Below are positions 8,887-17,152 of a stretch of DNA of 64,000 nucleotides, piece by piece. The position numbers and the translations under genes were made by a program. The notes beneath the pieces were generated by a model, which saw only the letters and a program-made list of their open reading frames with translations, searched no databases and had not been told where the DNA came from. Source of the DNA: Pseudomonas syringae (lineage in GTDB: Bacteria > Pseudomonadota > Gammaproteobacteria > Pseudomonadales > Pseudomonadaceae); contig NZ_WKCB01000009.1 of assembly GCF_021606685.1 (NCBI RefSeq), positions 49,121 to 113,120 of the forward strand, written 5' to 3'. Numbering within the stretch: the first letter of the stretch is position 1; the number at the start of each line of letters is the position of its first letter.

Positions 8887-9819
8887 TCAGCCCGCCTTGA
8901 GCACGTTGTGCGGCACTGAGCACACCTCATCCAGAAACTTCACCACCGTCCCCATGCACGCTTGGCGTTCTTCCACATGGGGCATGTGGCTGGAGTCTTC
9001 AAACAGCGCCCAGCGCACATCGGCGATTTCGTCCAGGAACGGCTTGACCACCAGCGGCGTGGCCTCGTCGTGGCGCCCGGAGATCACCAGGGTCGGCACA
9101 TTGATTGCCGACAGGCGGCCCGTCGATTTCCAGTCCTTCAAACTGCCGATCACATGGAACTCGGTCGGGCCGCTCATGGCGTGGTACACCGTGGGGTCTG
9201 CATCCACGGCGGCGAAAGTGCGCGCCACTGCTTCCGGCCACGGGTTGACCCTGCACACGTGGTGGTCATAGAACACACGCGAGGCGGCGAGGTATTCCGG
9301 GTCCTGGTAAGTGCCGGCGGCTTCATGCTTGAGCAGGGTTTCATGCACGCCTGCGGGCAATAACGTGCGCAGGCGGTTGGCTTCGCTGACCCAGGTGCGC
9401 ATGCAGGTCGGCGAGTTGGCCGGGATGAACGCGCGCAGGCCCTTGGGCTGCAGAATCGCGTGTTCACTGCCGAGCATGCCGCCCCAGGACTGGCCGAGGA
9501 TCGCGTAGTTGTCGCTGATCTGCAGGTGGTCCAGCAGGTTGTTCAGCTCGGCGAGGAACAGCTCGACGGTCCAGAAGGAGGGGCCTTTGTCGGGCAAATG
9601 AGTGGAACGGCCGTTGCCGATCTGGTCGTAGTGGATCACGGCGTGGCCGCTGGCGGCGACGTCTTTGAACGCGTCTACATAGTCGTGGGTGCAGCCGGGG
9701 CCGCCATGGATGACCACCAGTGGCGTGCGGCCGCTGGAGAGGTCGCCGGTGACGCGGTACCAGGTCTGGTGGTCGCCAAACGCCGCATACCCTTCGCGGA
9801 TTTTTTCGATGAATTCCAT
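8887..9819 (-). CDS. pip: Alpha/beta hydrolase, proline iminopeptidase family (first copy)
   Basis: A 310-residue cytoplasmic alpha/beta hydrolase of peptidase family S33. Visible catalytic features are the oxyanion-hole strand [10 protein letters not shown], the nucleophile elbow GQSWGG (Ser), the acid region SGRHDEATP and the late histidine in [10 protein letters not shown]. Such enzymes remove N-terminal proline or other residues from small peptides and amides. ATG 9819 ([10 protein letters not shown]) is chosen because AGGG lies seven bases before it; the frame could extend to 9855. It follows the LuxR solo gene on the same strand after 93 bases that contain a lux-box-like palindrome, so it is probably a direct target. 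It is similar to, but clearly diverged from, the second copy at 10861. Confidence 0.85.
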   Translation of the reverse strand: MEFIEKIREGYAAFGDHQTWYRVTGDLSSGRTPLVVIHGGPGCTHDYVDAFKDVAASGHAVIHYDQIGNGRSTHLPDKGPSFWTVELFLAELNNLLDHLQISDNYAILGQSWGGMLGSEHAILQPKGLRAFIPANSPTCMRTWVSEANRLRTLLPAGVHETLLKHEAAGTYQDPEYLAASRVFYDHHVCRVNPWPEAVARTFAAVDADPTVYHAMSGPTEFHVIGSLKDWKSTGRLSAINVPTLVISGRHDEATPLVVKPFLDEIADVRWALFEDSSHMPHVEERQACMGTVVKFLDEVCSVPHNVLKAG

Positions 9820-9853
9820 TTCGTACCCTGCTCTGAAAAAAAAGATCAGAGAC

Positions 9854-9859
9854 ACGATA
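9854..9859 (-). promoter_or_regulatory. Candidate -10 hexamer of the first pip promoter
   Basis: On the minus strand the hexamer TATCGT begins about 31 bases after the centre of the lux-box-like palindrome at 9881-9900. LuxR-type activators usually bind centred near -42 and overlap -35, so this spacing fits a start of transcription near 9848. The hexamer itself is a weak match. Confidence 0.3.
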
Positions 9860-9880
9860 GTCCGCGCAAAAACTTTAGGT

Positions 9881-9900
9881 AACTAGCAAAACAGCTAGGT
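9881..9900 (-). promoter_or_regulatory. lux-box-like palindrome upstream of the first pip gene
   Basis: On the minus strand the 20-mer reads ACCTAGCTGTTTTGCTAGTT, with inner arms CTAGC/GCTAG. Its length and ACCT start match lux-type boxes, and it shares 13 of 20 positions with the box at 10758-10777. It lies between the LuxR solo stop and the hydrolase start, 61 bases from the ATG. Confidence 0.6.
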
Positions 9901-9912
9901 TTTTACTCAGGT

Positions 9913-10698
9913 TCAGTCCTCAAGCAGGCGGTAATGGGTGGCGCGAACCACCGCCTGTACGCGGTTCCTGGCCCCCAGTTTATGCATCGCCGAGGCCAGG
10001 TGCAGAGTGACCACGGCCAGCGATCGGCTCAATTGCGTGGCGATTTGTGCGGCGGTCAGGCCGTCGGCGGCCCACTTGAGGCACTCGCGCTCGCGTTTGG
10101 TCAGGTGGATATGCGGGTAGGTGCGTAGCTCTTTGCTGAACAGCGGGTAGGCTGCTTCCTGCAAGGCGTGGGAAATCAGGCTGAAATCCGACAGCGTCTG
10201 CTGCGCATCCTGCAGCACGGTGTGCGCTTTACCGGTGCGCAGGCCTGTCAACGACGCGAAGCCGCCACGGGGCAGGTGCATCGGCACGCTGACACCGCAG
10301 GTCAATTGCTGGTCATGCAGGTAGGACGAAACGGGCGCGTGGCAGGGGTCGATGATCTTTTGCAGGGCCGTGTCGGCCTTCGCTTCATAAGACCACACGA
10401 ATGGCGACACGCTGCTCAGCGCCAGGTGTTGCACCGGGTCGATCTGGTAGTACCCCTGGCTGCACCATAGCGCGTGCCAGTCTGCCGGGGTATTGCGCAA
10501 CTCCAGCACCGAGGGCGTGATCAGCCCACCCTCCAGGTCGATTGGCACCGGGGTGTAGTCGTACACCAGCGCATCGAAGCCCAACTGCTGGGCGAGTATA
10601 AAGGTGTTGTCCATCTGCTCATCCAGGCTCCTGCCCGGCATCAGACGATTATTGAAGGCAGTTAGCTTGGCCAGCATCCGTTCTGCTCCCGAATTCAT
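9913..10698 (-). CDS. pipR: LuxR-solo transcriptional regulator, PipR/OryR-like
   Basis: A 261-residue quorum-sensing-type regulator without a LuxI gene nearby. The N-terminal signal-binding domain keeps the W-x3-W, Y-x2-I-D-P-V block and a later VWSYE tryptophan; the C-terminal GerE helix-turn-helix (about residues 195-250) contains LTKRERECLKWAADGLTAAQ. In AHL receptors the first motif is W-x3-Y (TraR W57/Y61). Here the second position is Trp, as in the plant-signal subgroup (OryR, PsoR, PipR). Flanking pip hydrolases and a peptide ABC importer match the published PipR context. ATG 10698 follows GAG at a workable distance. The ligand is unknown; a plant-derived small amide or peptide is the family precedent. 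Confidence 0.75.
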   Translation of the reverse strand: MNSGAERMLAKLTAFNNRLMPGRSLDEQMDNTFILAQQLGFDALVYDYTPVPIDLEGGLITPSVLELRNTPADWHALWCSQGYYQIDPVQHLALSSVSPFVWSYEAKADTALQKIIDPCHAPVSSYLHDQQLTCGVSVPMHLPRGGFASLTGLRTGKAHTVLQDAQQTLSDFSLISHALQEAAYPLFSKELRTYPHIHLTKRERECLKWAADGLTAAQIATQLSRSLAVVTLHLASAMHKLGARNRVQAVVRATHYRLLED

Positions 10699-10757
10699 TT
10701 GAATCTCGACTTGCTGCAAGTAGAATGCCACGCCCCGGCGAAGGACTGCCAGGCCAA

Positions 10758-10777
10758 ACCTATAAGAACTGCTAGGT
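10758..10777 (+). promoter_or_regulatory. lux-box-like palindrome upstream of the second pip gene and ABC operon
   Basis: The 20-mer ACCTATAAGAACTGCTAGGT has perfect five-base terminal arms (ACCTA/TAGGT). It lies between the divergent LuxR solo gene and the second pip gene, 83 bases before that ATG, and shares 13 of 20 positions with the box in front of the first pip gene. Confidence 0.65.
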
Positions 10778-10860
10778 TATGGACGCACGGCATCCTCGGT
10801 AGTGTTGGCCTGATAAACGGCCGCTACCTGCCAGGCCGATACAACACAAGGAATGTATGC

Positions 10861-11748
10861 ATGTGGCGTGAAATTGCCCCCGACCGGCAGTACAACGTGC
10901 AAGTCGACGGCCACAACCTCGTGGTCTACAGCTTTGGCGAAGGCGATGAGGTGCTGCTGTGCCTCAATGGCGGCCCGGGCCTGCCGTGTGACTACTTGCG
11001 CGACGCCCATGGCTGGCTCAAGGACCATAACCTGCGAGTGGTTGCATTCGACCAGCTTGGCACCGGCGCTTCTGCCAGACCCACTGACGTTTCCTTGTGG
11101 GAAATCGGCCGTTATGTCGAAGAAGTCGAAACCGTGCGCCAGGCCCTGGACCTCGGCCGTGTGCACTTGCTCGGGCATTCCTGGGGCGGCTGGCTGGGTA
11201 TCGAATACGCCATCCACTATCCCCATGCCCTGAAAAGCCTGATCCTCGAAAACACCGTCGGCGACATTCCGCATTTGTCCCAAGAGCTGGAGCGCCTGCG
11301 CGGCGCCCTCGGCAGCGAAACCGTGGCCATGATGCAACGCCACGAAGCCATGGGCACCCTGGACCACCCGCAATACCAGGCGGCGATCACTTTGCTCAAC
11401 TACCGCCACGTGTGCCGCCTGGACGAATGGCCCGAGCCGATCAAACGCTCCCTCGGCGACTGGAACATGGGGCCCTACGAAACCATGCAGGGCCCCAACG
11501 AATTCCTCTACGTCGGTAACCTCAAAGACTGGAACCGTATTGCCGAAATGGCCGGTTTCACCATGCCGATGCTGATCACCACGGGCCAGCACGACGAACT
11601 CACCCCGGCCTGCGCGATGCGCATGAAGATGGCGGCCAGGCACGCCGAACTACACGTCTTCCCCAACAGTAGCCATATGCCGTTTTATGAAGAACCCCAG
11701 GCGTATTTTCCGGTGCTGCTGGATTTTCTCGCCCGCCACCGAGGCTGA
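10861..11748 (+). CDS. pip: Alpha/beta hydrolase, proline iminopeptidase family (second copy, heads the ABC operon)
   Basis: A 295-residue S33-family hydrolase. It has the oxyanion strand LNGGPGLPCDYL, nucleophile elbow GHSWGG, acid region TGQHDELTP and catalytic histidine in NSSHMPFYEE. ATG 10861 (MWREIAPDRQYNVQVDG) is preceded by AAGGA; the longer frame back to 10699 would cross the lux-box and is rejected. The next gene starts four bases after its stop, so it is the first gene of the peptide-transporter operon. The likely job is cleavage of the imported peptide or amide, or making or removing the ligand of the LuxR solo. It is a paralogue, not a recent duplicate, of the gene at 8887-9819. 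Confidence 0.87.
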   Translation: MWREIAPDRQYNVQVDGHNLVVYSFGEGDEVLLCLNGGPGLPCDYLRDAHGWLKDHNLRVVAFDQLGTGASARPTDVSLWEIGRYVEEVETVRQALDLGRVHLLGHSWGGWLGIEYAIHYPHALKSLILENTVGDIPHLSQELERLRGALGSETVAMMQRHEAMGTLDHPQYQAAITLLNYRHVCRLDEWPEPIKRSLGDWNMGPYETMQGPNEFLYVGNLKDWNRIAEMAGFTMPMLITTGQHDELTPACAMRMKMAARHAELHVFPNSSHMPFYEEPQAYFPVLLDFLARHRG

Positions 11749-11751
11749 CCG

Positions 11752-12699
11752 ATGAACCTGGCGCGCTACCGTTTTGTGTTGTCCCGGCCACTGCAGTTGC
11801 TGCCGGTGCTGCTGGGCATCAGCCTGATTACCTTTGTGCTGGTGCGTTCGATCCCGGGTGACCCGGCGCGCGCACTGCTGGGTTCGCGCAGCACACCCGA
11901 TGCCTTGCTGAAAATCCGCGCCCAGTACGGCCTCGACCAGCCTTTGTGGCTGCAATATTTTTACTTTCTGAAAAACCTGCTCAAGGGCGACCTCGGCCAA
12001 TCGTTGTTGTACAAGGTCGATGCCCTGAAGCTGATCGTCACCCGTATCGAACCGACGCTGGTGCTGGTGCTCGGCAGCGTGGTGCTCGCGCTGCTGATCG
12101 CGATTCCGCTGGCGACCTTGGCTGCGCGCAACAAAGGCGGCTGGGCGGATAACCTGATCCGCGTGTTCACCACCGTGGGCCTGGGCATGCCGGCGTTCTG
12201 GCTGGGCCTGATGTTGATCCTGTTGCTCAGCGTGCAGTGGGGCTGGTTCCCGGTATCCGGCTACGGGCGGACCTGGTTGGACAAGGCCCACCACATGGTG
12301 TTGCCCTGCCTGACCATCGCCCTTGCGCTGTCGGCAGTGCTGGTGCGTAACCTGCGGGCCAGCATGTTGATGGAGTTGCAGGCCGATCACGTCACCGCTG
12401 CCCGCGCGCGTGGCCTGGCGGAAGCGGCGGTGTTTCGGCGCCATGTGTTGCCCAATTCCCTGGTGCCGGCGGTGAACCTGCTGGCGGTGAACATTGGCTG
12501 GCTGATCAGCGGCACGGTGGTGATTGAAAGCCTGTTCGCGATTCCCGGCATCGGCCAACTGCTGGTGCGCGGCATCTTCACCCGCGACTACATGGTGGTT
12601 CAAGGCGTGGCCATGGTGCTGGCCTGCGCCACGGTGGTGGTCAACTTCATCGCCGATGTGGTGACGGTGACCCTCGACCCACGGGTAAAGATGCAATGA
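11752..12699 (+). CDS. Peptide ABC transporter permease, DppB-like
   Basis: A 315-residue integral membrane permease of the oligopeptide/dipeptide/nickel ABC family. It shows the N-terminal RFVLSRPLQLLPVLLGISLITFVLVR helix, the PGDPARALLG loop typical of DppB, six predicted membrane helices and the ATPase-contact (EAA) loop LMELQADHVTAARARGL. It forms the translocation channel with the next gene's product. The start lies four bases after the pip stop, and the stop overlaps the next start (ATGA), so translation is coupled. Confidence 0.9.
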   Translation: MNLARYRFVLSRPLQLLPVLLGISLITFVLVRSIPGDPARALLGSRSTPDALLKIRAQYGLDQPLWLQYFYFLKNLLKGDLGQSLLYKVDALKLIVTRIEPTLVLVLGSVVLALLIAIPLATLAARNKGGWADNLIRVFTTVGLGMPAFWLGLMLILLLSVQWGWFPVSGYGRTWLDKAHHMVLPCLTIALALSAVLVRNLRASMLMELQADHVTAARARGLAEAAVFRRHVLPNSLVPAVNLLAVNIGWLISGTVVIESLFAIPGIGQLLVRGIFTRDYMVVQGVAMVLACATVVVNFIADVVTVTLDPRVKMQ

Positions 12700-13553
12700 G
12701 CAGCCGCCCGTTGATTGCCCCGTGGCGTTTGCGCCTGCGCTTTGGGTTTCGCAATGGCCGGCTGACGGCTGCCTGGGGCCTGCTGATTCTGCTGCTGTGG
12801 TTCGCCCTGGCGGTGTTTGCGCCGTGGATCGCCCCCTATGACCCGATTGCGCAAAACACCGAGATCAGTTTGCTCGGCCCCAGCCTTGCGCACCCCTTGG
12901 GCACAGATAACTATGGCCGGGACATACTGTCGAGGGTGATCTGGGGCGCACGCATCGACCTGCAGTTGGCGATTGTCGGGGTGATTTTCCCGTTCATGAT
13001 CGGCACCTTCATCGGCGCGGTGTCCGGTTATATCGGCGGGCGTTTCGACAGTTTCTGCATGCGTGTGATTGACGTGATCCTGGCGTTCCCGTTCCTGGTG
13101 TTGATGCTGGCGATCATGGCCATCCTTGGCCCGGGCTTGCAGAGTTTTTATATCGCCATGGCGCTGGTGGGCTGGGTGTCGTATGCGCGGCTGATCCGCT
13201 CGCAGATCCTGGTGCTCAAGGAAAGTGACTTTGCCCTGGCCGCCAAGAGCCTGGGCTTTGGCCATGGGCGCATTCTGTTTCGTCACCTGTTGCCTAACGC
13301 CATGTTCGGTTCGATTGTGTTTTCCATGTCTGACGCAGTGCTGGTGCTGCTCAACGGCGCGGCCGTGAGCTACCTGGGCCTGGGCGTGCAACCGCCGACC
13401 GCCGAGTGGGGCACGATGGTCGCCGAAGGCCAGGCGTTCATCACCACCGCCTGGTGGATCTGCACTTTTCCGGGCCTGGCTATCGTGACCCTGGCCATGG
13501 GTTTCAGCCTGTTGGCCGATGGCGTGGCCCAAGTGTTGGGAGATCGCGCATGA
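12696..13553 (+). CDS. Peptide ABC transporter permease, DppC-like
   Basis: A 285-residue second permease. The N-terminal helix (WGLLILLLWFALAVFAPWIAPYDP), the loop HPLGTDNYGRDILSRVIWGARIDL and the EAA loop region VLKESDFALAAKSLG are the DppC/OppC hallmarks. It overlaps both neighbours by four bases (ATGA at each junction). It should heterodimerise with the DppB-like protein. Confidence 0.9.
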   Translation: MSSRPLIAPWRLRLRFGFRNGRLTAAWGLLILLLWFALAVFAPWIAPYDPIAQNTEISLLGPSLAHPLGTDNYGRDILSRVIWGARIDLQLAIVGVIFPFMIGTFIGAVSGYIGGRFDSFCMRVIDVILAFPFLVLMLAIMAILGPGLQSFYIAMALVGWVSYARLIRSQILVLKESDFALAAKSLGFGHGRILFRHLLPNAMFGSIVFSMSDAVLVLLNGAAVSYLGLGVQPPTAEWGTMVAEGQAFITTAWWICTFPGLAIVTLAMGFSLLADGVAQVLGDRA

Positions 13554-14506
13554 GTCTGTTGCAGGTTCGGGACCTGAGCGTGATCGCCAACAACACCGGG
13601 CGCGATGTGACCCTGGTCGACCGTGTGTCTTTCGACCTGGACGAAGGCGAAATCCTCGGCCTGGTGGGTGAGAGCGGTTCGGGCAAGACCATGGCCTGTC
13701 GCGGCCTGATGCGTTTGCTGCCGTCGCCGAGCCTGCGGGTGCAGGGCGGCGCGGTACGGCTGGCCGGCCAGGACCTGTTGCAACTGGATGATGCCGGCAT
13801 GCGCGCCATGCGCGGCGGGCAACTGGGCATGATTTTCCAGAACCCCAGCAGCCATCTTGACCCGTTGATGCGCATCGGCGAGCAGATTGCCGAGGGCATT
13901 CGCCTGCATCAGGGCGCGTCGAAAAAGGATGCGCGCCGGCAGGCCATCGAGGTGCTGCGCCAGGTCGGCATTCCCGATCCCCAGGCGCGGGTCGACAACT
14001 ATCCTCACGAATTTTCCGGCGGCATGCGCCAGCGCGCGATGATCGCCGTGGCCCTCGGCTGCAACCCTAAAGTGCTGATCGCCGACGAGCCGACCACCGC
14101 CCTGGATGTGACTGTGCAAGCGCAAATCCTGCGCCTGCTGTTGGACCTGCGTGACCAGCGCGGCCTGTCGATCATCATGATTACCCATGACCTCGGCGTG
14201 GTGGCGCAGACCTGCGATTCCATCGCGGTGATGTACGCCGGACGCCTGTGCGAACACGGCAGTAAATACGAGCTGCTGGCGCATCCACAGCACCCTTACA
14301 CCGCGGGCCTGATCGACTGCCAGCCGGCCCACAGCAGCGGCCATGCCTTGCTGCGTACCATCCCCGGCCAGCCGCCGTTGCTGGATGCGTTGCCCACCGG
14401 TTGCCGTTTCAACCCACGCTGCCCGCAGGTCGGCGCGTTGTGTACCGAAGTGCTGCCGGAAGGCGCGCGCGTCGCCTGTCATTACCCGCTGGGAGTGCAC
14501 CCATGA
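13550..14506 (+). CDS. Peptide ABC transporter ATP-binding protein, DppD-like
   Basis: A 318-residue cytoplasmic ATPase. Walker A is GESGSGKT, the Q-loop is [12 protein letters not shown], the ABC signature is FSGGMRQR, Walker B runs [13 protein letters not shown], and the H-switch is ITHDLG. The C-terminal oligopeptide-transporter extension with cysteines ([15 protein letters not shown]) is present, as in DppD/OppD. ATG 13550 overlaps the upstream stop by four bases. The longer frame to 13406 lies inside the permease gene and is rejected. Confidence 0.92.
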   Translation: MSLLQVRDLSVIANNTGRDVTLVDRVSFDLDEGEILGLVGESGSGKTMACRGLMRLLPSPSLRVQGGAVRLAGQDLLQLDDAGMRAMRGGQLGMIFQNPSSHLDPLMRIGEQIAEGIRLHQGASKKDARRQAIEVLRQVGIPDPQARVDNYPHEFSGGMRQRAMIAVALGCNPKVLIADEPTTALDVTVQAQILRLLLDLRDQRGLSIIMITHDLGVVAQTCDSIAVMYAGRLCEHGSKYELLAHPQHPYTAGLIDCQPAHSSGHALLRTIPGQPPLLDALPTGCRFNPRCPQVGALCTEVLPEGARVACHYPLGVHP

Positions 14507-15474
14507 GCCTGCTGCAAATCAAGGATCTGGAAGTGCGCTTCGCGGCGTCCGGCAGTGGCCTGTTCGGCCTGAACAAGCAGTGGGTGAGGGCGGTGAACGG
14601 GGTGTCGCTGACCCTGGCCGCCGGCGAAACCCTGGGCCTGGTCGGGGAGTCCGGCAGCGGTAAAAGCACGCTCGGTCGGGCGATTTTGCACCTCAACCCG
14701 ATCAGCGCCGGGCAGGTGTTGTTTGACGGTATCGACATGGCCCACGGCAGCGCCATCGACATCACCCGCCTGCGGCATGAAACCGCGATGATCTTCCAGG
14801 ACCCTTATGCGGCGCTGAACCCACGCCACACCATCGGCGAAACCCTCGCCGAAGTGCTAAGGGTGCAACGCAAAGTCAGCCCGCAGCAGATCCCGGCGCG
14901 CGTGGTTGAGCTGCTCGATCTGGTGGGCCTGCGCCCTGAGCTGGCGGGCCGTAAACCCGGTTCCCTCAGCGGCGGCCAGTGCCAGCGCGTGGGCATCGCC
15001 CGAGCATTGGCGGTGGAGCCGCGCTTGATCATCGCTGATGAATGCGTGGCGGCCCTGGACGTGTCGATCCAGGGCCAGATCATCAACCTGTTGCTGGAAC
15101 TGCAACAACGCATGAACCTGGCGATCCTGTTTATCGCCCATGACCTGGCCATCGTACGGCGCCTGTGCGACCGCGTGGCGGTGATGTACCTGGGCAAGAT
15201 CGTCGAGGAAGGCCCGGTGGAGGCGGTGTTTACCGCGCCACGCCATCCGTATACGGCGGCGTTGATCCAGGCGATTCCCGAGATTGATCCGCATCGGCCG
15301 TTGCCTACGGAGCCTTTGCCGGGTGAGCCCCCGAGCCCCCTGAATTTGCCTACAGGCTGCGCCTTTCACCCACGTTGCCGGCATGCGCGCGCGCTGTGTT
15401 CCGAGGTGTTGCCGCCGACCCATTTCCTGCACGAGCATCGGTACAGTTGCGTGCTTGAAGAACCTTTGCTTTAA
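14503..15474 (+). CDS. Peptide ABC transporter ATP-binding protein, DppF-like
   Basis: A 323-residue ATPase pairing with the DppD-like protein. Walker A is GESGSGKST, the Q-loop is MIFQDPYAALNP, the signature is LSGGQCQR (family LSGGQxQR), Walker B is LIIADECVAALDVS and the H-switch is IAHDLA. Walker B has DECVAALD where most relatives have DEPVSALD; the catalytic Glu is kept. The C-terminal Cys-rich tail (GCAFHPRCRHARALC) is typical. ATG 14503 overlaps the previous stop. Confidence 0.92.
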   Translation: MSLLQIKDLEVRFAASGSGLFGLNKQWVRAVNGVSLTLAAGETLGLVGESGSGKSTLGRAILHLNPISAGQVLFDGIDMAHGSAIDITRLRHETAMIFQDPYAALNPRHTIGETLAEVLRVQRKVSPQQIPARVVELLDLVGLRPELAGRKPGSLSGGQCQRVGIARALAVEPRLIIADECVAALDVSIQGQIINLLLELQQRMNLAILFIAHDLAIVRRLCDRVAVMYLGKIVEEGPVEAVFTAPRHPYTAALIQAIPEIDPHRPLPTEPLPGEPPSPLNLPTGCAFHPRCRHARALCSEVLPPTHFLHEHRYSCVLEEPLL

Positions 15475-15506
15475 CCCTCTGCCATTCATTAACAAGGAGT
15501 TGTGAT

Positions 15507-17021
15507 ATGCAATCGCGCCATTTGAAGTTGCTTGCCGCCGCTACGTTGACCGCTTGGTCGCTTACGGCCGGGTTGGCCCAGGCCGCCGGTGTGCTGACCA
15601 TCGGCTGCCGTGAAGACAGCACCACGTTCGACCCGATCAAAAGCGCGCAGAACCGCGATACCTGGGTGTTCGCCAACGTCTACGACACCCTGGTGCGCGT
15701 GGATAACCTGGGCACCAAGATGGAGCCGGGCCTGGCGCAAAGTTGGGACATTTCCAAGGACGGCCTGACCTACACCTTTACGCTGCGTGATGCGAAATTC
15801 TCCGATGGTTCGCCGATCACCGCCGACGATGCGGCGTTCAGCCTGTTGCGCATCCGCGACAACAAAGCTTCGCTGTGGAGCGACTCGTTCAGCCTGATCA
15901 ACACAGCCAAGGCCGCAGACCCGAAAACCCTGGTGGTGACCTTGAAAACCCCAGCAGTGGCGTTCCTTTCGCAACTGGCCTCGCCGACGGTATCGATCCT
16001 GTCGGAAAAAGCCATGACCAAGGTCGGCGAAGAGGCTTACTCGGAAAACCCGGTGACGTCCGGCGCGTTCACCGTGGACGAGTGGCGCAAGGGGGATCGG
16101 GTGATCCTGAAAAAGAACCCGAATTTCTGGCAGGCCCAGAACGTACGCCTGGATGGCGTGGAATGGGTGTCGGTCACCGACGACAACACCCGTATGCGCA
16201 TGGTGCAGAACAACGAACTGGACACGGCGATCTTCGTACCGTTCTCGCGGGTTGAAGAACTCAAGAAAGACAAGAACGTGGTGATCCACGCCGACCCCTC
16301 CACCCGTGAAGATCACCTGCTGATCAACCACGAGCACGGCCTGCTGGCCAAGCCTGAAGTGCGCCAGGCGCTGGACATGGCCATCGACAAGCAATCGCTG
16401 GTCAAAGCCGCCACCTACGGGCAGGGCACCGTGGCCTATTCCTACATCCCGAAAGGCTCGCTGTACCACTACGCCAACAACCTGCAACGCTCGTATGACC
16501 CGACAGCGGCCAAGAAACTGCTGGAGCAGGCCGGTGCCAAGGACTTGAAGCTCAATTACGTGGTCAACGCCGGCAACGAAGCCGACGAGCAGATTGCCGT
16601 GATCATCAAGGATCAACTGGCCAAGGTCGGTGTTACCGCCAACCTGCAGAAAGTCGACCCGACCCAGAGCTGGCAGATGCTGGTGGACGGCGAGTACGAC
16701 ATTTCGGTGATGTACTGGACCAACGACATCCTCGACCCGGACCAGAAAACCACATTCGTGCTGGGCCACGACACCAACCAGAACTACATGACCCGCTACA
16801 AGAACGACAAGGTCAAGGCGCTGGTGGCGGCGGCGCGGATCGAGGCGGACCCGGTCAAGCGTGAGCAGATGTACGTCGACCTGCAGAAACTGGCGAAACA
16901 GGATGTGAACTGGATCGACCTGTACTACAGCCCGTACATCAACATCTCACGCAAGAACGTGAGTAATTTCCTGCAGAACCCACTGGGGCGCTTCACCCTT
17001 GAAGAAGTCGTGAAGAACTAA
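15507..17021 (+). CDS. Periplasmic peptide-binding protein of the ABC importer (DppA/SBP family 5)
   Basis: A 504-residue extracellular solute-binding protein family 5 member. Residues 1-26 form a Sec signal peptide ending in AQA. The mature protein has the family start VLTIGCREDSTTFDPIKSA and the EPGLAQSW and DGLTYTFTLRD segments. It starts 33 bases after the DppF-like gene behind a strong AAGGAG site, which fits higher production of the binding protein. As last gene of the pip-dppBCDF-SBP operon it fixes substrate choice. Related proteins bind di/oligopeptides, but some bind opines, polyamines or plant signals, so the ligand here is open. Confidence 0.92.
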   Translation: MQSRHLKLLAAATLTAWSLTAGLAQAAGVLTIGCREDSTTFDPIKSAQNRDTWVFANVYDTLVRVDNLGTKMEPGLAQSWDISKDGLTYTFTLRDAKFSDGSPITADDAAFSLLRIRDNKASLWSDSFSLINTAKAADPKTLVVTLKTPAVAFLSQLASPTVSILSEKAMTKVGEEAYSENPVTSGAFTVDEWRKGDRVILKKNPNFWQAQNVRLDGVEWVSVTDDNTRMRMVQNNELDTAIFVPFSRVEELKKDKNVVIHADPSTREDHLLINHEHGLLAKPEVRQALDMAIDKQSLVKAATYGQGTVAYSYIPKGSLYHYANNLQRSYDPTAAKKLLEQAGAKDLKLNYVVNAGNEADEQIAVIIKDQLAKVGVTANLQKVDPTQSWQMLVDGEYDISVMYWTNDILDPDQKTTFVLGHDTNQNYMTRYKNDKVKALVAAARIEADPVKREQMYVDLQKLAKQDVNWIDLYYSPYINISRKNVSNFLQNPLGRFTLEEVVKN

Positions 17022-17039
17022 AGAACACTGCGATACAAA

Positions 17040-17132
17040 ATGTGGGAGGGGGCTTGCTCCCGATGGCGGAGTGTCAGTCACTGAATTAAGTGCTGACCCA
17101 CCGCCATCGGGAGCAAGTCCCCTCCCACATTT
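17040..17132. repeat. REP pair (REPIN) downstream of the ABC operon
   Basis: Head-to-head REP arms with gggagggggcttgctcccga and its near reverse complement (one mismatch, caagtcccc) surround gtcagtcact/tgctgaccca. The unit separates the convergent ends of the ABC operon and the yciK gene. Confidence 0.85.
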
Positions 17133-17152
17133 GATCTCAGTTGTGTCAGTGC

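Noticed and set aside
11650..14500. Long antisense frames across the ABC transporter genes
   Set aside because: Composition is repetitive Gln/His/Arg typical of the reverse strand of GC-rich genes; no start signals.
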